Positions 23,105 through 30,670 of a DNA stretch of 30,670 nucleotides are shown here, one piece after another. The position numbers and the translations under genes are program-made. Origin of the DNA: a virus; IMG/VR virus record IMGVR_UViG_3300025120_000314, positions 1 through 30,670 of that record; one strand, given 5' to 3'. A model generated the notes under the pieces. That model was not told where the DNA came from, ran no database searches, and was given only the letters and a program-made list of their open reading frames with translations. How positions within the stretch are numbered: position 1 is the first letter of the stretch; every line of letters begins with the position of its first letter.

Positions 23105-25290
23105 TATCTGCCACCATCAGGTTGAGCCGCTAAACGGATTGATCCCCATTCCCATTCAGCACCATTTGATTCACAAGATACCCTAATCCGTGCTTGCCTT
23201 CCTCTCGCTCTAAAATCTATCTTCTTAGTTGTATTGTCTATTGTCTTAGATACTGTTGTTAAAACTGTACTCTCAGGAAATTGTTTAGGACTAATCTTAA
23301 TAACTAATTCTTTATTATTATTTAATTCAAAGTCAGGTATAATTCTATTCATAAACATTAGTTGATTACCATCATCAATATCAAAGTCAGCAGATTCTAC
23401 ATATGATATTAATGTAGAACCATCACCAGTATAGACACCACTAGGTTCATTGTCATATAGTAAGTTACCTGTGGTAGTTGCGCCAGTAGTTAAAGTATTA
23501 TTAAATATTTCTCTATCTCTAAAGGTAGTAAAGAATGTATCTCCATATATCCAATAGCCTGCTTCTGGAGAATGTATAACATATTTATCACACTCATCTG
23601 AAGTACCTGATGGATATAACCATACGATCTCTCTAAACTCTGAGTTGATACCAGCATATATCTTATCATAATATGTATCATTTAAACCATCAAATACAAA
23701 CTTACGTACTGAACAATCTAGTAATGTAACTTGACCACTATTAGAGTAGAAGTTATCATATCCCATCCAATAGGTTACACCATTATAATCTATAGCTGCA
23801 TGTGGTCCTGCTAGTCCACAGTTAGTACCTGCCTGAGTAAACTTAAATGTAAACGGTGGGCCAACAAACTGCATTAACCATAAGGAGTTGTCTGTCCATA
23901 TATTAATTGCATTCTTAGATCTTTTTGCTCCTACAATCCTAGTGCCATCTGTAAGTACAACCTCGCCAGCCGTATTAGTCTTTGCTGGACTCCATGTAGT
24001 ACGATCATCTTGATCAGACCATCTAACTAACATAGGATTAAATGCACCACTTACAGTAGCACTTGCTTCAAACTGGTTACACCCTAGAGCAATTAAGTGT
24101 CTATCATTAGGTGATACTATAATAGAGTTAACACTTACAGGACTTGTAGTTACTGAGGTAGCTCTAGTAGGGCTTGTAGAAGCATCTACATCAAAGTAAT
24201 ATATACCACTACCCTTACGATTTAAGACAACATCTTCACCCCAGTTGTCTAAGCTCCATTGTGTTATGTCTAGATTAACTCCTTCACCTATAGTAGCTGA
24301 TTGATTCCAAGCTCTACCTGTACCAGATCCAGATGTTTGCTTGTATATTAAAGCAGTCATATTAAAACCAGATGTTACATCACCACTTGCACTTGCATTA
24401 GCTGCTGCACTTATAATAACTTGTGTACCATTTACAGACACAATAGAGAACTGTGGTCCTCCTGCTGCTGGCTTAGTTAAGTTTAAGTTACCACCTACAG
24501 TAGCTGCAACATTAGTAATAGTAGTATTTTGAAATACAATAAAGTCATTAGCTGCTCCTCCATGTGCAGAAGCACACGATACAGTTACCAAAGCATTGCT
24601 TCCAGTTGCAGTTATCTTGCTTAATCCTACAGAAGTAGGAGCAGCAGCGTTATAATTTCCAGCCCCATATCCAAGTCCTTGTGTTTGTACAGATGTTCCT
24701 GTAGCTATATAGTAGTTAAAGTTTGCAGCACCTGAAGTAGATGATGTAGCAGCAGCAGTATTAGATACTGATATTGTAAACGAATTAGTATTAATTATTG
24801 AAGTGATACCGTAAACGTGATTATTAAGAAGAATATTGCTACCAATAGTAGTAGACGCACTAGTAAAATATACATAGTCACCAACAACCCTTCCATGACT
24901 TCCATCAGAACAACATACTCTTGTTGTTCCTATACTAGTTCCAAAGCAGCTAGTCAAGGCTACAGTAGATGCAAGTGGAGTGATATCAAAAAGATTACCA
25001 CCATTAAATTCATAAACTTTATCTGGTGTTGCAAACAAAGCCCGTCTTATATTACCATTATCTCTCCATGCCAGCAAAGCTCTAGCTGATCCATCAAAGC
25101 TACCACTAACAATCGGCATTACTTTACCAGAAGCAGCAGGTACTTTAGTAGTATAACCTCTCATATTCTCAGGTTTACCAGCACGAAACCTTACACGGTT
25201 TCCATCGTACCACTTACCTTCTTCAGCATATTGGGTACTTTCTCTATTGAACCCTGCCTTAAGTTTAAATTTTGATAGTATAGCAGCCAT
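23104..25290 (-). CDS. large tail protein, probable nozzle/stabilisation beta-propeller (728 aa)
   Basis: The N-terminus KAGFNRESTQYAEEGKWYDG followed by NRVRFRAGKPENMRGY is a recurrent opening of phage tail proteins in marine and alphaproteobacterial podoviruses. The rest is beta-rich with repeated short strands, WxDN and GTRIVGAK-type segments and aromatic turns, suggesting a propeller-like fold as in podoviral tail nozzles (T7 gp12-type or P22 gp10-type). Low-complexity Ala/Ser/Thr stretches lie around residues 120-300. The C-terminus ends with an acidic and aromatic strand (EWEWGSIRLAAQ). It sits between a fibre gene and the internal proteins, consistent with a tail-machine role. The exact family is uncertain. 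Confidence 0.6.
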   Translation of the reverse strand: MAAILSKFKLKAGFNRESTQYAEEGKWYDGNRVRFRAGKPENMRGYTTKVPAASGKVMPIVSGSFDGSARALLAWRDNGNIRRALFATPDKVYEFNGGNLFDITPLASTVALTSCFGTSIGTTRVCCSDGSHGRVVGDYVYFTSASTTIGSNILLNNHVYGITSIINTNSFTISVSNTAAATSSTSGAANFNYYIATGTSVQTQGLGYGAGNYNAAAPTSVGLSKITATGSNALVTVSCASAHGGAANDFIVFQNTTITNVAATVGGNLNLTKPAAGGPQFSIVSVNGTQVIISAAANASASGDVTSGFNMTALIYKQTSGSGTGRAWNQSATIGEGVNLDITQWSLDNWGEDVVLNRKGSGIYYFDVDASTSPTRATSVTTSPVSVNSIIVSPNDRHLIALGCNQFEASATVSGAFNPMLVRWSDQDDRTTWSPAKTNTAGEVVLTDGTRIVGAKRSKNAINIWTDNSLWLMQFVGPPFTFKFTQAGTNCGLAGPHAAIDYNGVTYWMGYDNFYSNSGQVTLLDCSVRKFVFDGLNDTYYDKIYAGINSEFREIVWLYPSGTSDECDKYVIHSPEAGYWIYGDTFFTTFRDREIFNNTLTTGATTTGNLLYDNEPSGVYTGDGSTLISYVESADFDIDDGNQLMFMNRIIPDFELNNNKELVIKISPKQFPESTVLTTVSKTIDNTTKKIDFRARGRQARIRVSCESNGAEWEWGSIRLAAQPDGGR

Positions 25291-25298
25291 ATTTTATC

Positions 25299-26270
25299 TT
25301 ACTTAAAATCGTGTAACATTACTGCATCTATAGTCGTAGCACTTCTACAACTAAAGACTAGTATACTCTGCGCTCCTGCTGATGTATCCATCGTAGGAGC
25401 AGACCCTGATACAAATTGATATGCTGAATTATAACTTAGAGTACGTCCTCCTGTAGCATCTTGTATCACTCTAATACTTCCTGTCTGGCCTATACCTGCA
25501 CTTGTAGGTGCTGCTAATGTTCTGTTACCACCTAAGGTAACTACAAAGGTATTACCTGAATCAAAGCTTGGTACGATAGAAGCTGCATCAGTTAGTGTAA
25601 CTGTGTTAACATTAATAGGCGCACTGACTACAACTGATCCTGTAAAGGTAGCTGTGCTTGTCATTACTGCTGCACCAGCTATTGTTACTGATCCTGTAAA
25701 GGTAGCTGTGCTTGTCATTACTGCTGCACCAGCTATTGTTACTGTACTGGTAAATGCTTTAGCTCCTGTTATTGTTTGAGTACCAGCGAGTGCTACATAC
25801 TTAGCATCAGCTTGAGTAGTTGTTATTGCACCAAAGCCAGCAGCATTAAGAGAATTAACAGATGTTCCATTTGTGAAGAAGTATCCAATACCACCATTAG
25901 GTACAGTAACTCCATGTGTCTGTCCAGCTACTCGTAAGACAACTGCATCACTTGCTGTTGTATTAGCTGAGACTGCATTCTTAATTGCATACGTTTTAGA
26001 TGCACCACTAGGTAGATAAACAAAGATAGAAGTATGCGCTCCACCTACCGTACCTACAATCTCTAAGATAGCTGACCTAGCTTGATCACCACTACCTGAG
26101 TTTTCTGTTAGTGCTACACTTGATGTTGCACCTACAGTTATAGTTGTATACGTACCTACAGCTTGGTCAACAAGGCTTATAACATTGTTAAGGATCTCTC
26201 CCCATGTATTAGCATTGTCTCCATCACCCTGTTTAGTTAAACGTATATTTGTTGTATAAGTACTAGCCAT
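25299..26270 (-). CDS. tail fibre-like protein with 18-residue perfect repeats (323 aa)
   Basis: The product begins TTNIRLTKQGDGDNANTWGE, a common opening of marine phage fibre or fibre-connector proteins. Its middle (about 170-215) carries repeated beta units TIAGAAVMTSTATFTGSV, encoded by two identical 54-bp copies. The C-terminal part is a beta domain with GQTGSIRVIQDATGGRTLSYN, like fibre tip domains. It is nearly free of charged residues and Ser/Thr/Ala-rich, as expected for a trimeric beta-structured fibre. It overlaps the secreted-protein gene upstream by 8 bases. Likely role: adsorption to host surface glycan or protein. Confidence 0.7.
   Translation of the reverse strand: MASTYTTNIRLTKQGDGDNANTWGEILNNVISLVDQAVGTYTTITVGATSSVALTENSGSGDQARSAILEIVGTVGGAHTSIFVYLPSGASKTYAIKNAVSANTTASDAVVLRVAGQTHGVTVPNGGIGYFFTNGTSVNSLNAAGFGAITTTQADAKYVALAGTQTITGAKAFTSTVTIAGAAVMTSTATFTGSVTIAGAAVMTSTATFTGSVVVSAPINVNTVTLTDAASIVPSFDSGNTFVVTLGGNRTLAAPTSAGIGQTGSIRVIQDATGGRTLSYNSAYQFVSGSAPTMDTSAGAQSILVFSCRSATTIDAVMLHDFK
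25633..25740 (-). repeat. perfect tandem repeat, 2 x 54 bp
   Basis: The block at 25633-25686 is identical, base for base, to 25687-25740. The unit is 18 codons long, so copy-number change keeps the frame of the fibre gene. A diverged half-unit lies further toward 25760. Confidence 0.95.
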
Positions 26271-26598
26271 TTAATCCACTCCCGGTTTCTTTTGTTTTAT
26301 TTCTTAATACACCAAGACCACCAGTAAAATATATACATGCTAGTCCAGCAGAATTTTCCATCATAATTGCAAAACCATTAACGTCATTCATAATAACTTT
26401 AATAATACTAGTTTGACTTATCATTCCAGTAAATACTATATCTTTATTTTTAAATACTTTACTCATTTCCATTGAACTAGCACAGGATACAGGAGTAACT
26501 ATAGTAAATTCTGTGACAGTCCCTACTTCATTCTCTTCAGCTAAAGAAGGAAAAGATATTAAAACAAATAGAATACTTAAGATAATTTTTTTAAACAT
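26263..26598 (-). CDS. secreted small protein with Sec signal peptide (111 aa)
   Basis: The N-terminus MFKKIILSILFVLISFPSLA is a classic signal peptide: basic start, hydrophobic core and a cleavage-like SLA before EENE. The mature part (about 90 residues) has two Cys (SCASS and LACIYF) that could form a disulfide in the periplasm. It contains beta-prone segments (IVFTGMI, SIIKVIM, GFAIMM). No lipobox is seen. It lies within the fibre gene cluster, between a chaperone-like gene and a fibre gene, which is odd because virion proteins are not normally exported. A host-surface or superinfection-exclusion role is one possibility; I recognise no family. Confidence 0.65.
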   Translation of the reverse strand: MFKKIILSILFVLISFPSLAEENEVGTVTEFTIVTPVSCASSMEMSKVFKNKDIVFTGMISQTSIIKVIMNDVNGFAIMMENSAGLACIYFTGGLGVLRNKTKETGSGLNG

Positions 26599-27125
26599 TA
26601 TTCTTCCAATTCAGGCCAATCAAATAAGATGCCTGTTTTATTTCCATCTTCATCCCACACTAAGAACAAAGCTTTAAAAGCATCCATGTCACTTGCATCA
26701 GTAATAGCTTTTTCCATTGCTGTAGCTTTAGTTCTAATGGCTGCTCTCCATGTAGCTATCTTAGTTGGTACAGCTACATCTGAATCAGCCTTACGAATTA
26801 TAGCCCAATCTGTTTGAGCTAGTAAAGAACCTTGTTGTTCTTTAACTTTTTGAATATATTCAGAACGTATACCTTTTACAGTTCTTCCATCTTTAGTAAT
26901 ATCATCTAAAGGTTTATCTGTAATATTAGATATACCATCAATACCGTTGTCTATCCACTTATGAAATCTTCCATCTGGTTTAGCATCCAAAGTAATCTCT
27001 TCTATATTCATAGATGTTTTATAATCATTACTCCAGATATTCCAGTTCTTAGGATGACGGACACCATTAACATCTTTCCATCCCCTTCCCGGCTTAATCT
27101 CTGTAGTTTTGTTATATAGAAACAT
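26598..27125 (-). CDS. tail fibre assembly chaperone-like protein (175 aa)
   Basis: The C-terminal half has the signature of phage tail fibre assembly proteins: GSLLAQTDWAIIRKADSD, then VPTKIATWRAAIRTKA and a DASDMDAFKALF segment (about residues 98-160). The N-terminal half (GRGWKDVNGVRHPKNW and following) matches the substrate-side beta region of such proteins. Such chaperones help fold or trimerise a neighbouring fibre. It overlaps the start of the secreted protein by one base and is near two fibre genes, so its client is probably the fibre at 25299 or the one at 29670. Confidence 0.65.
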   Translation of the reverse strand: MFLYNKTTEIKPGRGWKDVNGVRHPKNWNIWSNDYKTSMNIEEITLDAKPDGRFHKWIDNGIDGISNITDKPLDDITKDGRTVKGIRSEYIQKVKEQQGSLLAQTDWAIIRKADSDVAVPTKIATWRAAIRTKATAMEKAITDASDMDAFKALFLVWDEDGNKTGILFDWPELEE

Positions 27126-27141
27126 TTCTTTCTCCTGTATT

Positions 27142-27654
27142 CTATTTCTTCATGTTAGACATAATTATATAAAAAGTAATAAAACAACCACCAACAACTA
27201 AGATAAGACTTCCTATAATTTCTAAAGCTTTATACCACTTCTTAGTTAACTCACTCTTATTTCTTTTTTGTTTATCTAGTTGTTTCTTATGTTGTTCTAA
27301 TCTATGTTGTCGTTCTAAAAGTATATCTTCCCAAGTACCTAAACCAAATCTCTGATTAACCATTTTTCTTACTTTACGAATCTGTTCTTCTGCTAACTTT
27401 TCTTCTATAGTTTCTTTAGCTATAGCTCCTAAAGATAATCTATCAGCAGTAGATCCTATAGTCTTGTTTAAGAAGCTATCCCACTTACTAGATAAAGGAT
27501 GTGATTGTTTCTTTACTTCTTCCTTACCTTTAAAAAGACTATCTATCTGTCCTGCAATCTCAGACATATCTTTTGCTGTTGTTATTACACCTTTAATTCC
27601 TTTGACTGTACTGTTTATAAGAGCCAATCCTGCTAGAGTTTCTGCAACTACCAT
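27142..27654 (-). CDS. coiled-coil protein with C-terminal membrane anchor (170 aa)
   Basis: The N-terminal third is Ala/Gly/Ile-rich (MVVAETLAGLALINSTVKG). The middle is highly charged and helical (EEKLAEEQIRKVRKMVNQRF, then GTWEDILLERQHRLEQ). Residues about 145-165 (IIGSLILVVGGCFITFYII) form one TM helix near the C-terminus. The EEQxRxxRxMVxxRFGxGTW pattern recurs in structural-region proteins of marine phages as I recall, but its function is unknown to me. Possible roles are membrane-linked virion component or lysis regulator. Confidence 0.6.
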   Translation of the reverse strand: MVVAETLAGLALINSTVKGIKGVITTAKDMSEIAGQIDSLFKGKEEVKKQSHPLSSKWDSFLNKTIGSTADRLSLGAIAKETIEEKLAEEQIRKVRKMVNQRFGLGTWEDILLERQHRLEQHKKQLDKQKRNKSELTKKWYKALEIIGSLILVVGGCFITFYIIMSNMKK

Positions 27655-27664
27655 TATCTTCCAG

Positions 27665-28420
27665 CTATAATTCTACCGGCTCAGATCCAGCAGTTAAAGC
27701 GCCATATTCCGTAAAGCCACCCCCTGTACCGTCATTAGTGTGCCATGAGTCTACTGCGCTATTAAAGAATAACCTTGCGGCTGTACCAGTAGGTGTAGCT
27801 CCGTCAGTTCCCATATCTACAGGAGTACCGTCAGTAGAAATAAATTTAGCTAAGTTGGTAGCATTACTTAGGTCAATATACTCGTTAGTTATATAGAATT
27901 GAGCGAGGTCAGCATTTATCTTATCAGCGCCAGAAGTGCCTGATCCTAGATTATGAGTTCCTCTAGTGTAATCTATTGTCCCTGTTGCATTAGTAATTTG
28001 GGTTATATCTGATACTCCATCTACAAATAGATGTTGGGTTGTCGTTGCAGTATTCCAACTTGCACACAGGTGATGCCAACTAGAAGAAACTCCTGCGAAG
28101 CTAGTCGAAGTTTTGAAATTTCCTTTCTGACTACTGCCTGCATCATAATAAATAATTGAGATTGAACCATTCGCAGAACGCCTTATATCAAAAAATGTCC
28201 CTGCCGAAAGATAGAAATATGTGATAGCTTCAGGACCGGGGGCTGTTGATGAGGCATTAAATTTAAACCAACACGAAAATGTTCCTGTTGTGCCATTTGG
28301 CATAGGATCGCCAGAATATTGCATATAATCATTACTGCCGTCAAACTTTACAGGTGGAACAACGGCTGCACCACCACTTGCATTAGCTGCTGCTGCCATT
28401 AATAAATTATTTTGAAACAT
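27665..28420 (-). CDS. LamG/concanavalin-like carbohydrate-binding domain protein (251 aa)
   Basis: I choose ATG 28420 (MFQNNLLMAAAANASG), which overlaps the end of the upstream gene by 14 bases; the longer reading to 28546 would overlap it much more. The body is a LamG-like jelly-roll: KFDGSNDYMQYSGDPMP, GTFSCWFKFNAS, SSSWHHLCASWNT and HLFVDGVSD are the classic strand motifs of this fold. LARLFF and WHTND-type segments end the domain. Such domains bind sugars or proteins and are often attached to fibres. Position among fibre genes suggests receptor or glycan binding. Confidence 0.75.
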   Translation of the reverse strand: MFQNNLLMAAAANASGGAAVVPPVKFDGSNDYMQYSGDPMPNGTTGTFSCWFKFNASSTAPGPEAITYFYLSAGTFFDIRRSANGSISIIYYDAGSSQKGNFKTSTSFAGVSSSWHHLCASWNTATTTQHLFVDGVSDITQITNATGTIDYTRGTHNLGSGTSGADKINADLAQFYITNEYIDLSNATNLAKFISTDGTPVDMGTDGATPTGTAARLFFNSAVDSWHTNDGTGGGFTEYGALTAGSEPVEL

Positions 28421-28778
28421 TTTCGACCCAACCTTTAGAATTGTCAGCTTGGTATACATCTTCATTCCAAGAATATTTCTTGTCGTCATCAGGCATCGTA
28501 ATTGGTGCTTGCCAATTATCATCGCTATCCAATGCCCATGAAGCAAAAAGCTGAGGAGCTATAAATTTATCTTTGTCAACATCGTAGCTATACCCAACCC
28601 CTGCAAATTGCTTGCGAATGTTGTTATTGTAGCTAGTCTTCACCCAATCATCAGCGTGGACGTTAGCTTGAAGCCAATCGATGCAAGCTTGTTCGCCTTC
28701 GTTGGTTTCCATCTCGTTATCCATCACGAGTACATTGACAACAACATTGTCTGAATTTACTTGCGCATAATGAGCCAT
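28407..28778 (-). CDS. conserved marine-phage tail-region protein (123 aa)
   Basis: The product starts MAHYAQVNSDNVVVNVLVMD, continues with DDWVKTSYNNNIRKQFAGVG and ends with FIAPQLFASWALDSDDNWQ and PDDDKKYSWNED. This order (AHYAxV, KTSYNxxxRKxFAGxGYxYD, PQxFxSWxLD, WxAP) is a family I recognise from cyanophages and other marine phages, found near tail fibre genes, with no proven function. Its G+C content and codon use resemble the adjacent LamG protein, so the two may have been exchanged together. Confidence 0.75.
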   Translation of the reverse strand: MAHYAQVNSDNVVVNVLVMDNEMETNEGEQACIDWLQANVHADDWVKTSYNNNIRKQFAGVGYSYDVDKDKFIAPQLFASWALDSDDNWQAPITMPDDDKKYSWNEDVYQADNSKGWVENVSK

Positions 28779-28812
28779 TACTTAATTACCTTTAACTTTT
28801 GCATTTTAATTC

Positions 28813-29670
28813 CTACTGGAATTTATACCGAATTATTACAACGCCAGAGCCGCCTGTTTGACCTGTTTGATAACCACCGCCACCTCCGCCACCACCGCTT
28901 CCAGTGTTTGTTGCTCCAGCCGTAGCTACTCGAACTGCGTTATTACCTCCAAGACCACCACCACCTGTACCAGCATCACCACCATCATAACCGCCACCTC
29001 CGCCACCTCGTGTAACGGATGACCCTGAAATTGTTGACGCAAGGCCGTTTCCACCATCTCCACCACCACTTGATCGGCCAATACCTCCTGCCGTACCAGC
29101 TCCCCCGCCACCGCCACCATAATTTCCTATCGAAGTTCCACCAGCAGTTCCTTGCCCAGAAGTGGCATCACCGCCTGTAAGATTAAATCTACCACCACCC
29201 CCGCCTGAACCACCGTCTAAGTCAGGGCCTGATGTGTCTTCGTATCCTTGACCTAGGCCGCCTCCCACACTTGTAATTAATCCAAATACAGAATTGGCAC
29301 CTTTACTTCCACTATTACCGTTAGGTGCGCCTAAAGCCCCACCAGCACCCACAGTAACAGTGTAATCACCAACTTCCCCTGTCAGCCCAGTTTCGCTTGA
29401 ACCTCCACCACCACTAGTTTCGGAGTTCCAAGAAGCACGATAGCCACCAGTTCCACCGCCACCACCTGATGAGCCACCACCTCCACCGCCAGCGATGACA
29501 AGGTAGTCGAGAATAGCGTCAGTGCCAACTGAGCTAACGGAAAAAGTCCCACTGGAATTGAAGGTATGTATTTTATAATCTCCACTGGTTGTGATTGTAC
29601 CGCCTGTAGCCGCTGTAAAACTACCACCAGACGATACGCCCCCTTGCATTGAATAAAGCGATGCGAACAT
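28813..29670 (-). CDS. glycine-rich adhesin-like tail tip protein (285 aa)
   Basis: After a short N-terminal beta region (SGDYKIHTFNSSGTFSVSS and ILDYLVIAGGGGG, a typical opening of glycine-rich phage domains) the protein is dominated by poly-Gly runs separated by short variable loops (SGGGGGTGGYRASW, GGGGRFNLTGG, TRGGGGGGYDGG). It ends GGSGVVIIRYKFQ, the usual closing strand. Such layouts fold as packed polyglycine-II helices, as in T4-like gp38 adhesins, with loops making receptor contacts. GGN codons make this the most G+C-rich part of the window. Its start abuts the end of the fibre gene. Likely role: exchangeable receptor-binding tip. Confidence 0.75.
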   Translation of the reverse strand: MFASLYSMQGGVSSGGSFTAATGGTITTSGDYKIHTFNSSGTFSVSSVGTDAILDYLVIAGGGGGGSSGGGGGTGGYRASWNSETSGGGGSSETGLTGEVGDYTVTVGAGGALGAPNGNSGSKGANSVFGLITSVGGGLGQGYEDTSGPDLDGGSGGGGGRFNLTGGDATSGQGTAGGTSIGNYGGGGGGAGTAGGIGRSSGGGDGGNGLASTISGSSVTRGGGGGGYDGGDAGTGGGGLGGNNAVRVATAGATNTGSGGGGGGGGYQTGQTGGSGVVIIRYKFQ

Positions 29671-30670
29671 TATTGTAGTGCCTTCACTGTCAAGAGGGAG
29701 AACCCGTTTGCCTTGGTTAGGTAGAAAAAGAAATCATGCCCATTGGTTGTGCTAATTGTATCTCCATCAACTAGTGTGAAGCCAGAAGTAGTGATCGTTC
29801 CAGCGGAAGCGTTATTTGTGTATTGAATAATTACAGCGCAATCATCTGTAGTTGGAGCTAATGTGTGCGCTCCACCATTCACTGCTTTTTGAATGTTACC
29901 GTTGTCTTGATCAGGTGTGTAGGTTCCTGAAGATTTAGTGCCAGCATTGTGAACGGTTGTAGAGAAACCAGCCGTGAGATTGTCTGCGACATCTGCAAAT
30001 AGAGTGTCTGCGTTGTAGGCAGCTACATCAGATCCTATTGCGACACCGATTGAGGATCTAAGGGTAGCTCCGCTTTCGGCTACTGGATCTGTTGTACCGT
30101 CTCCAACGATCATTTGCCCATCGGTTAGTACAGCCATCGCTTGAATTGCGCCTGTGCCGTTGCCTAATAAAACACCACCATCTGTAAAAGTAGAAGCACC
30201 TGTTCCACCATCTGCTACTGGAACATCTGTACCTCCAGCACGATAAACAAGATTGCCTTCGATATTTACATTACCAGCACTAGCTCTAGAAAGAGTGGTA
30301 TCTGATGCAGCTCCTAATTCAATAGTATCTAGTCTTGCTGCTCCAGCTACTGATACTGTGCTTTGAAGATGTACTGCACCTTCAACTGTTACAGTAGAAG
30401 CAAAGACTGCTGCTCCACCTACTGACACAGTACTCTGAAGATGTGCTGCGCCTTCAACTGTTACAGCAGCTTCAAATTGAGTAGCATCTCCAAAAGTTTT
30501 GTTTGTCAAGGTATCTGTTGTTGATGTTCCTACAACAGTAACAGTACTAGATGGTAAAGTAATTATTACATTACCACTGTAGGAAGCATGTGGTGGTGAT
30601 CTTAGTTGAGCATAGTGAGCATTACCAGACTCACAGTAGAATCTAATGTATGCTGGATCTGAAGCACTTG
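29670..30670 (-). CDS. tail fibre protein, 5' end cut by the window edge
   Basis: The frame stays open from the right edge to the stop at 29670, giving at least 333 residues. An internal TTG at 30509 is not the real start, because coding-like sequence continues upstream (SDPAYIRFYCESGNAHYAQL, then TVTVVGTSTTDTLTNKTFGD). The latter is a common module in marine podovirus fibres. Residues following it carry 24-residue repeats (TVEGAAHLQSTVSV type). The C-terminal half has LVYRAGGTDVPVADGGTGAS and a beta-rich ending. It is Ser/Thr/Ala-rich with few charges, as in trimeric fibres. The N-terminal part, which would attach it to the tail, is missing here. Confidence 0.8.
   Translation of the reverse strand, partial: SASDPAYIRFYCESGNAHYAQLRSPPHASYSGNVIITLPSSTVTVVGTSTTDTLTNKTFGDATQFEAAVTVEGAAHLQSTVSVGGAAVFASTVTVEGAVHLQSTVSVAGAARLDTIELGAASDTTLSRASAGNVNIEGNLVYRAGGTDVPVADGGTGASTFTDGGVLLGNGTGAIQAMAVLTDGQMIVGDGTTDPVAESGATLRSSIGVAIGSDVAAYNADTLFADVADNLTAGFSTTVHNAGTKSSGTYTPDQDNGNIQKAVNGGAHTLAPTTDDCAVIIQYTNNASAGTITTSGFTLVDGDTISTTNGHDFFFYLTKANGFSLLTVKALQ
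30337..30480 (-). repeat. imperfect tandem repeat, 2 x 72 bp in the fibre gene
   Basis: Units at 30337-30408 and 30409-30480 share most bases. Each encodes 24 residues of the TVEGA-HLQSTVSV-GAA type. The beta unit resembles that repeated in the other fibre gene (25633-25740). Confidence 0.75.

Noticed and set aside
28926-29627. Open frames of 64 and 81 codons inside the glycine-rich gene
   Set aside because: They are shadow frames of GGN-rich sequence giving Val-rich nonsense. The frame with the known Gly-rich start and end motifs is the real one.
25299-30670. Diversity-generating retroelement, suggested by variable-looking fibre and adhesin genes
   Set aside because: No reverse transcriptase, template repeat or accessory gene is seen in the window. 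The repeats are ordinary tandem copies.
1-30670. tRNA, CRISPR, insertion sequence, integrase and attachment site
   Set aside because: Gaps between genes are nearly all under 90 bases and explained by promoters or a terminator. No tRNA-like cloverleaf, spaced repeats, transposase or recombinase motif was seen.

Overview
The window looks like about 30.7 kb of a lytic, podovirus-like marine tailed-phage genome that is AT-rich and cut at both ends. It has a T7-type replication set: primase-helicase, family A DNA polymerase, gp2.5-like SSB and PD-(D/E)XK exonuclease. Genes are packed with ATGA/TAATG overlaps, and there are several phage-borne metabolic genes. I see no integrase, repressor, tRNA, CRISPR array, reverse transcriptase or phage RNA polymerase. 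Three candidate host-type sigma70 promoters suggest transcription by the host polymerase. The gene set (NrdJ, A-type Fe-S carrier, GTA-type 3TM holin, SleB hydrolase, DUF3310) resembles phages of marine alphaproteobacteria such as SAR11, but the host is an inference. Terminase large subunit, portal and major capsid genes are not here and must lie outside the window.

Layout. The + strand half (1-15085) opens with a truncated gene, two tiny hydrophobic ORFs, a membrane-anchored SleB hydrolase and small unknown genes. The replication block follows (1405-5696: primase-helicase, PolA, small nuclease, promoter, SSB) and ends at a strong intrinsic terminator. A recombination and nucleotide block comes next (5775-9588: winged-helix protein, Cas4/AddB-like exonuclease, GIY-YIG protein, DUF3310, class II ribonucleotide reductase). 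A perfect consensus promoter then precedes a sugar-modification block (9660-13481: glycosyltransferase, a three-domain GT/methyltransferase/Maf-DUF115 fusion, methyltransferase). Last on this strand are the holin, a 31-residue ORF, the Fe-S carrier, a small membrane protein and the terminase small subunit.

The - strand half (15093-30670, read right to left) starts at the right edge with a truncated repeat-rich tail fibre gene. It continues with a glycine-rich adhesin-like protein, a conserved marine phage protein, a LamG-like protein, a coiled-coil membrane-anchored protein, a tail-assembly-chaperone-like protein, a secreted protein, a second fibre with a perfect 54-bp tandem repeat, and a 728-residue tail protein. 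After four further virion proteins, including a 1292-residue ejection-type protein, it ends with a membrane coiled-coil protein and an M15 peptidase. The two halves converge with 7 bp between stop codons.

How it works together. Replication genes copy the genome, and NrdJ with the exonuclease supplies deoxynucleotides and recycles or recombines DNA. The exonuclease carries the C-terminal cysteine spacing of an iron-sulfur nuclease, and the same phage encodes an A-type Fe-S carrier, so the two may be linked. The sugar/methyl block probably modifies a cell-surface or virion glycan. Lysis genes are split between both transcription units. The right 3 kb (fibres and adhesin) is visibly richer in G+C and looks like an exchanged host-range module.
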